A stretch of 64,000 nt of DNA from Istiophorus platypterus (Eukaryota; Chordata; Actinopteri; Istiophoriformes; Istiophoridae). Location of the stretch: NCBI GenBank assembly GCA_016859345.1, contig CM029121.1, forward strand, positions 2,623,329 through 2,687,328, read 5' to 3'. A program made the position numbers and the translations under genes. The first letter of the stretch is position 1; every line of letters begins with the position of its first letter. A model generated the notes under the pieces. That model searched no databases. It saw only the letters and a program-made list of their open reading frames with translations, and was not told the origin of the DNA. Shown here piece after piece: positions 57,072 through 64,000 of the stretch.

Positions 57072-57982
57072 TTTTTCAGTCACCTGGGATTTCTTAATTC
57101 TACTTTTGTGAAATTGCCTGCAGGTAGACCAGAGGATAAATGCACATCGAGAGGGGAGACAATGAGACACAGGTGCGTCACATTAAGTTGGGGCAGACAA
57201 TCAGAGAGGGAAACACAATAGGGCAGGAAGTGAGGATCTGAAACAAGAATGAAAGTCAATGACTCCAAAATAAAACAGGAAATACTACAAGCAGTGGAAA
57301 TTAATGAAAACATGACCTAGCAGACTGGACTAGACATAACAGGATACACACACAGTACTTGTAAGTGGGACACATTAACTGCTGGTTTGCAATACATGGG
57401 ATGTGCTAATAAACATTGAACAATATCATCAGACATTCATATACTTTGATTAATAATAACTATAATCATAAATACCTACTTGGTTTCAGGTAAACTTAAA
57501 GCTCAAAATTGTTTTAAGAACTTTGAAGAATCCTTAATATTGAAGATGTTCAATGTACATAGTAAAATAAATACAAAATTACAAGATATACATATATTAT
57601 AAAATCAGACATTGTTCAGCCCACAGTATTGACAAATCTTTGCATAAAATCTTTTAATTCAGCTTTGAATCTTCTTCATCAGCTCAAGGCTATAATCAGT
57701 CTCACAACACTCTAACATATAGGTGCCCATACAAAACTAGGCCAGAAAAAAAAGTTGGAACTTCCCTTGAGCATCCCTTGAGTGCATGTTCCAATCACGA
57801 TCAGCTACTCAAAAGTCAAACAAACACAGCATGCAAACACTAGAAGTTTCACTGAACAACTCGTCCATAAAGGACAACATGTCTCTGAAGAGAGACACAA
57901 GGTAGGATCAATCAAGGGCCCTTTGAATTAGACAAACATGTCTCCTGAAGACTGACTGCATACATTAAGCAAAGGTACTTCA

Positions 57983-57985
<3 letters not shown>

Positions 57986-58033
<48 letters not shown>
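57986..58033 (+). repeat. (GT)n microsatellite
   Basis: A pure run of about 24 units. Confidence 0.98.
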
Positions 58034-58034
<1 letters not shown>

Positions 58035-58869
58035 ACATGAGTCACCTAATGAATGTTGTTCGTTTTTATAAAGGGCCAAATTACTGGCCGTGACACATGC
58101 TGGGCGGTCCAGGACAAAATATTACCAACAATAGGGAAAAAAGAGGGGGAGCGGGGTTTAAAGGAGAATAGCGCTTAAGGAGTCATGATAATCCTAATAC
58201 AGAGACAACCAAGGCAAAAACTTGTTAACCAGAGGAAAATCTGCTGATTTTTTCACAACTAACAAAATCCTTTTCTTTCTCCCCAAATTTCCCAGACTAG
58301 TGTTTGAGGATAGACATCATGTGGGTTAGTAACAAAGTTTGAATATGTCTCCCAAACAAATGTCTTTGTTATCACAGCTGTTGTTTCAGTCTAAAGGAAG
58401 AACACGGACTGTGTATTAGACAGTGAAGATCATAGGAGGAAAGAGAGTTACTCCCACAAAGAGCGGCGGCCATTATACCTTCTCTTCCCAAATAGCACAT
58501 AATTGCTCTGTCACGATATAATGTGTTTAGATGGCTGGCGTGCGGCTCAATTTGAAGATGACCTAAATGACGAGCGATTAAGTGTAATTTGCACATATTA
58601 TTAATAGCAGGGGGCGACAAAGTGGTGCTAATCATCTGCTGGGTTTAGTGAAGAGGACGGCCGATTAGCTCTGTGATCAAGTATACAAACCAAGTAAAAT
58701 GGCTTGATGTTCAGTTTTGTTTGATCGCACTGACCATCAGCTGACAGGGAGCTCAATGATCATGAACTCTGGACTGTTTCCTGCTCTCAAAAATATTTAA
58801 ACTTTATAATGACATATTTTATATCTCATTTTCACCAATAGTAATGTGAGATTTTAACAAAAGTATCAA

Positions 58870-58945
58870 TAGACTTTATTTATTTATGCAGCACCCTTCA
58901 CATAATGCAGCTCAAGGTGCTTTACATTCAGAGTAATTATAGACA
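58870..58945 (+). repeat. SINE/LINE-tail-like repeat
   Basis: ACTTTATTTATTTATGCAGC, then TGCAGCTCAAGGTGCTTTAC. This is a common teleost retroelement end of the type 'TTTATATAGCAC...CAAAGTGCTTTACA'. Family not assigned. Confidence 0.5.
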
Positions 58946-59112
58946 AAACAAGGAAAGAGCTGTTTTAACAGTTAAAACTTTAAGGTACATTTTTTAAATA
59001 AGAGAAGTACAACAATAATAAGGAAACAGGAAGTAAAAAGGAAGTATTTTCCCTTTCTAAAATCTCTGAGTTGAAAAAGGATTGTATTAATGCAATGAGG
59101 GGAAAATACCTA

Positions 59113-60471
59113 TGTGTGTCTGTGTCTGTATCTGTGTCTGTGCCTGTGTCTGTGCTTGTGTATGTTCCCTTGTCTGTGTCTGTCTGTGTCTGTGCCTGTG
59201 CCCGTGTCTGTGCCTGTGACTGTGTCTGTGCCTGTGTCTGTGTCTGTGCCTGTGACTGTGTCTGTCTGTGTCTGTGCCTGTTCCTGTGTCTGTGCCTGTG
59301 TCTGTCTGTGTCTGTGTCTGTGACTGTGTCTGTGTCTGTGTCTGTGACTGTGACTGTTACTGTCTGTGTCTGTGTCTGTGCCTGTGTCTGTGCCTGTGAC
59401 TGTGTCTGTGTCTGTGACTGTAACTGTCTGTGTCTGTGACTGTGCCTGTGTCTGTGACTGTGTCTGTGCCTGTGCCTGTGTCTGTGTCTGTGCCTGTGAC
59501 TGTGTCTGTGACTGTGTCTGTGACTGTGTCTGTCTGTGTCTGTCTGTGTCTGTCTGTGTCTGTGTCTGTAACTGTGTCTGTGTCTGTGACTGTTACTGTC
59601 TGTGTCTGTGCCTGTGTCTGTGCCTGTGACTGTGTCTGTGCCTGTGTCTGTGTCTGTGTCTGTGCCTGTTTCAATGTCTGTGCCTGTGGCTGTGTCTGTG
59701 TCTGTCTCTGTGTCTGTCTGTGTCTGTGCCTGTTCCTGTGTCTGTGCCTGTTCCTGTGTCTGTGCCTGTGCCAGTGTCTGTCTGTGTCTGTGTCTGTGAC
59801 TGTGTCTGTGTCTGTGACTGTGACTGTGACTGTGACTGTTACTGTCTGTCTCTATGCCTGTGTCTGTGCCTGTGACTGTGTCTGTGTCTGTGTCTGTGAC
59901 TGTTACTGTCTGTGTCTGTGTCTGTGCCTGTGCCTGTGTCTGTGACTGTGACTGTGTCTGTGCCTGTGTCTGTGTCTGTGCCTGTGACTGTGTCTGTCTG
60001 TGTCTGTCTGTGTCTGTGTCTGTAACTGTGTCTGTGTCTGTGACTGTTACTGTCTGTGCCTGTGTCAGTGTCTGTGTCTGTGCCTGTGTCTGTGACTATG
60101 GCTGTGTCTGTGCCTGTGACTGTGTCTGTCTGTGTCTGTGTCTGTGACTGTGTCTTTGTCTGTGACTGTTACTGTCTGTGTCTGTGCCTGTGTCTGTGCC
60201 TGTGACTGTATCTGTGCCTGTGGCTGTGTCTGTCTGTGTCTGTGCCTGTTCCTGTGTCTGTGACTGTTACTGTGACTGTGTCTGTGACTGTGTCTGTCTG
60301 TGTCTGTGTCTGTGTCTGTGTCTGTGTCTGTGTCTGTGTCTGTGACTGTGTCTTTGTCTGTGACTGTTACTGTCTGTGTCTGTGCCTGTGTCTGTGCCTG
60401 TGACTGTATCTGTGTCTGTGACTGTGTCTGTCTGTGTCTGTGTCTGTGTCTGTGTCTGTGTCTGTCTGTGG
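59113..60471. repeat. 1.36-kb hexamer satellite (TGTGTC/TGTGCC/TGTGAC)
   Basis: The tract is built from six-base units of the form TGTGNC (N = T, C or A) with single-base variants such as TTACTG, TTCCTG and occasional 4-base units (TCTG). About 225 units are present. A variant-bearing block starting TGTCTTTGTC recurs at 60151 and 60349, exactly 198 bp (33 units) apart, showing higher-order duplication. Because the period is a multiple of three and lacks stops, most frames on both strands are open; these are not genes. Confidence 0.97.
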
Positions 60472-62559
60472 TGCTCCTCTCTCTCCCTCTCGTTCTTACT
60501 TCAGTCCTCTTTCCTCTTGTGTCACTGGTCTCAGTGTCCAGGGCCACTACTCACCTGCTACCTGCTCCTCCAGCCACATCCTGACGGCTGCACTGCCTCC
60601 CTCAGGGCCTCCTCTATCGCTGCCCACTCCCCTCAGCCTCTCGCCCGGTTTCCCAGCTCTTCCTTTTAACCTCACATTCCTTTCAAATGAACTCACCTTT
60701 GTCGTTTCTAAACTCTAGAGAGTTTTGTGTCCAGCAGTTGGGTTCCTCTGCTACTTGTGACAATTTCTGTCAAGTATCAGAGAAGTTGTGTCGACCATTC
60801 TATGCTACCTCTTTAAGGCCTGACACACCAAGTTTTAAAATATAGAAAATTCACAGCAATTTCAATAATTAAGAGGACCCACTTGAGGAAGAGTTAGTTT
60901 TGCACTTTTCACCTTTTATTTAACCTCCTCTAAGTAAAAAATATTCCACAAATGGTTTGCAGAGAAGTATGAGAGAGGAGTTGATGGTAAAAATACTTGT
61001 TGAATGAACTCCCTGAACTTGTTGTCCAGTTATAAATCAAACTAAGCTAATGAGCACATAAATTTGCTGATTGACTTTGCAAGCTCATCAGTTCCAGGAG
61101 CTTTATTTTCTCTCTTCAGTGACTTCATGGACCAAAATGTCAGAAAGAAAACAGAACCGTAGAGAGAAAATAGAAGATGCGGGATATATTGTGACTGAGC
61201 TAACAGTTAGCTTGCCAGCTATAGCTCTTCACCTTCTACTAAATATCTACTGTGTGAAGATATGTAGTATCAACTTGTCTTTTTGTAAAAAAAAAGTGTG
61301 TGTGGTGTTGTGCAACCTGTTTCCTTTTAGTGATGTCTAAATCTCTGCTTAAGAAACACTTGAGTTATAACCAGGCTAAGTTTTCACTAACTGGCACAAC
61401 CAGCTCCAGAACTACAGATGACAGCTTCACCATAATTTGTCTTCGATTTAGACCCCTTCTCATTTGAAGAAGAACTGAGTGTTGAAGGAAAGCAATCATT
61501 ACAAAAACCGCCGTCATTAAATCTACCAATACTTCAAGATAAAGGTGACTTGTAAGACGGAGTCACATCGTTGGCTCCGATGCTGACTTCCTTTCCAGAA
61601 AATTCACATCTTAAGTGACATTCAAGTACTCTGAAAAATCAGTGGGGTATCTGTGAGATTGAGCCTTTTAGTTGAGAGGAAGTGATGACCCGCAATACAC
61701 AACACCAACCCTAACCCTGTTTTAAACCTGTACACATTATGTAATATTATACCAAGCGATATAGTCATTGTCATCAATTTATGAAACTTATATCATAATA
61801 TGAGCAAGACTGTTTTTCTATGAGGCTCTAATAATTTGTGAAGAATTATTCAGCTTGCCATTGGGAAATGTGGTTCAATTTTCCGTTCTGTGCTGCATCA
61901 CCCTCTCAGTTGACTAGTAGTCTATATGTCACCTTCATGATGTATGAATGATCAAGATCACTGAGTGTTGAGGGGATGTGAAGAAGACCCTGTCAAGCTG
62001 AAACAAAGCACTTGACTCATCAGATGGTTCTTACATGATGGACGACAGCGAGGAAGCTGATCAGGAAACTACAAAAGGCCAATATCACTGGATCAGCTGC
62101 AGCACTGAGAGTGTTGGAGTCAGAAGAATTCAGACATATACTGACTACTGCACATGTTCAGCTGTAAAACCTGTGACAAGCAGTGCTTTCTCCTCTGGCT
62201 CATTGTACAGCATTAATCACTTAAAACTACCATAATTTACCAGTTTATTAGATATACTTGTATTTTTGTTCAGAAAATTTAAAGAGTTGAAAAAATGTGT
62301 TGAAAAAAATACCTTCTGATGTAATATACTCTGTATTGGATCAGCAGCTGCCATGTTAAGTAAAATCAGTAAGGTCAAGGGTTAACTGTGTGCTGAATGT
62401 ATCAGTTTCAGCAGAGCTGCAGCTAGAATACAACTAAACCAGATGTACCATGAAGTGTGTTTCCCTATGTATAGTACAGCAAAACAGTTGACTGGTTATG
62501 GTTTTCCAGTTTGGCCAACTATAGTCCTTACTGTATCATTACAGATGGGTGACGGAGAA

Positions 62560-62740
62560 AAAGGCAAACAGAACTTCCTAATTTGGTTTGATACATATGA
62601 AAATGATAAGAATCATGTGCTGTTGCCTTCACAAACACCAGATCTCAACCCACCTGAATTATGACATTGCTTCACACCATCGTCCTCAAAACACCAAATG
62701 AGGGAATCTCTTTTGGAAGAAAAAAAATGCAGTGCTGGGT
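62560..62740 (+). mobile_element. Short Tc1-type transposase relic
   Basis: The plus strand reads LPSQTPDLNPPEL before a stop (62620-62664), like the SPDLNPIE catalytic-Glu region of Tc1 transposases. The next 80 bp, with CTCAAAACACCAAATGAGGG and TCTTTTGGAAGAA, match a fish Tc1 element that I recognise. No termini were found. Confidence 0.7.
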
Positions 62741-63124
62741 TCTAAAAATAAATAAAAAATAGCATATTTACCGTGGGGAATATAAATCACAATACAGCGT
62801 GATAATATAAAATACATTCATTAGTGTGTGGTGTTGGTATCAGCAGGTTAAATCCTGATTCAATTATAATTTAAAACCTATACTCTAGCTATCCATATTA
62901 CAGTGATGGAAGGATGAAGAGACGTTGGTTCAGAAGACGAAGGAGAGGACTAATGAACTTGTACGATCTGGCCTCCTGTCACTGAGCAAGGAACTGCTCA
63001 ATGATGGATGCTCGTCATTCAACAGAAATAGATTCTTAATCTGAAATTTCTGCTGTTTTTGCTGTTTTCACCTTTTGTGTGTGACTGTGAGAGTCTTAAG
63101 ATTTTGAATGGATTTTGCGTACAC

Positions 63125-63151
63125 GCGTGTGTGTGTTTGTGTGTGTGTGTG
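63125..63151 (+). repeat. (GT)n microsatellite, short
   Basis: GT run with one TTT interruption. Confidence 0.93.
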
Positions 63152-64000
63152 TTGGTGGGGATCCCAGGATGATCCCAGCCTCTCTAAATGTTAATGATGT
63201 GTCTAGGTGAATGATAGAGTTTTCCGAGAGCCTTGGTTTAGACCAGTAGGGAAGCACAAGGAACATAATCAAACTACAGCTGCCGAGGCTCCTTATTTCA
63301 GGACAAAATAATCACAGGGACCCAGCAGGAGCTAGAATTTTAGCTTGACATTTCGGAGCTACCCAAGCAGACCTTCCCTGTTTACCTTATATGTCATCTT
63401 TTTGACTCAAGATATATGTAATGGACACTCTCAGCTTGATTTTAAGATAGAAAAAAGATCATTCTGGTTTTATACAACTTGGTTCAAAGAGAAAAAGAGT
63501 AAAATTATGACCCTCACTGTATGTTGTGAAAATCCATCAGCTCACAGACTCACTCCCAGCTTCAACTTTCAGGGAATTTCAGCATAACAAAATGGACCAT
63601 TTTGAAAAACAGAAGAGTCCATGATGTTATCTCCATCAGGACTTAAAAAGAAGAGGAAAGCGGAATCTTACTTACAGAACTTAGAGAAAAAAGCAAATTA
63701 TAGCAGTCAGGGAAAAGTTCCTTCCATTGTTTGTAGACACAACAGGATGATGACTAACGCCGTCAAAAATGGCCAAACATGATGTTTAAATATTCTCTCT
63801 AAAAACCGCATAGGCTCAAACCATTCCAATACCTATCTTTGCACATTATGTCCATAAGACGGGAAAACCGATACAATGAGAAATATAACTAGTTGGATGC
63901 ATATTTTTGAGATGTTTGCTCAGGTTGCTAATGCTGGAGCGCTATGCTAACTGTAGCTTAGATAGCCTCCATACAACTACAAATCCAGAGTATTTCCAAA

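Larger units (their letters stand above)
51961..64000. other. Intergenic region upstream of cfdp1, no gene recognised
   Basis: About 12 kb of mostly AT-rich DNA. In human the next gene is TMEM170A; I saw no match to its conserved membrane segments on either strand. The notable contents (Myb/SANT relic, nested inverted repeat, hexamer satellite, Tc1 relic, microsatellites) are listed separately. Confidence 0.6.

Noticed and set aside
59071..60718. Several long open frames (up to 171 codons) on both strands
   Set aside because: They are a consequence of a stop-free six-base repeat. Products are Cys/Val or Thr/Gln/Asp repeats with no domain, and both strands are open at once.

Overview
The window is animal nuclear DNA from a teleost fish, most likely a percomorph. 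It contains spliced genes with GT-AG introns, two CpG-rich promoters, very dense (CA)n/(GT)n microsatellites, several decayed Tc1/mariner transposons, an L2-type LINE fragment and dispersed repeats that I recognise from fish genomes. There is nothing bacterial or viral, no CRISPR array and no operon.

Two genes can be supported, both on the minus strand. The first is cfdp1 (craniofacial development protein 1, BCNT family). It is complete in seven coding exons between 51571 (start codon) and 33460 (stop codon). All exon joins keep frame and give a 304-residue protein. The second is the first coding exon of bcar1 (p130Cas). It encodes only four residues (27568-27579) and ends in a strong splice donor inside a CpG island (about 27.3-28.2 kb). 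BCAR1 and CFDP1 are also adjacent and co-oriented in human, which supports the weaker bcar1 call. Everything from 27567 to the left edge then reads as bcar1 intron 1, and the rest of that gene lies beyond position 1.

Layout: 1-27567, bcar1 intron 1, with microsatellites, transposon relics, an unidentified coding-like island near 14.7-15.3 kb and a perfect short hairpin near 17.7 kb. 27.3-28.2 kb, bcar1 promoter and first exon. 28.2-32.8 kb, intergenic. 32.8-51.6 kb, cfdp1, whose large introns 4-6 hold two side-by-side Tc1-family elements, a nested Tc1 relic, an L2-type LINE and microsatellites. 51.6-52.0 kb, CpG-rich cfdp1 promoter. 52-64 kb, intergenic, holding a Myb/SANT-like coding relic, an 87-bp nested inverted repeat, a 1.36-kb hexamer satellite with a 198-bp higher-order period, and a Tc1 relic.

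The two genes act in different processes: cfdp1 in H2A.Z-related chromatin remodelling and bcar1 in adhesion signalling. Their adjacency looks like conserved linkage rather than joint function. No previously undescribed functional system is evident. The most unusual items are the hexamer satellite, the nested inverted repeat, the unidentified coding-like island, and a dispersed module found directly beside (CA)n tracts.
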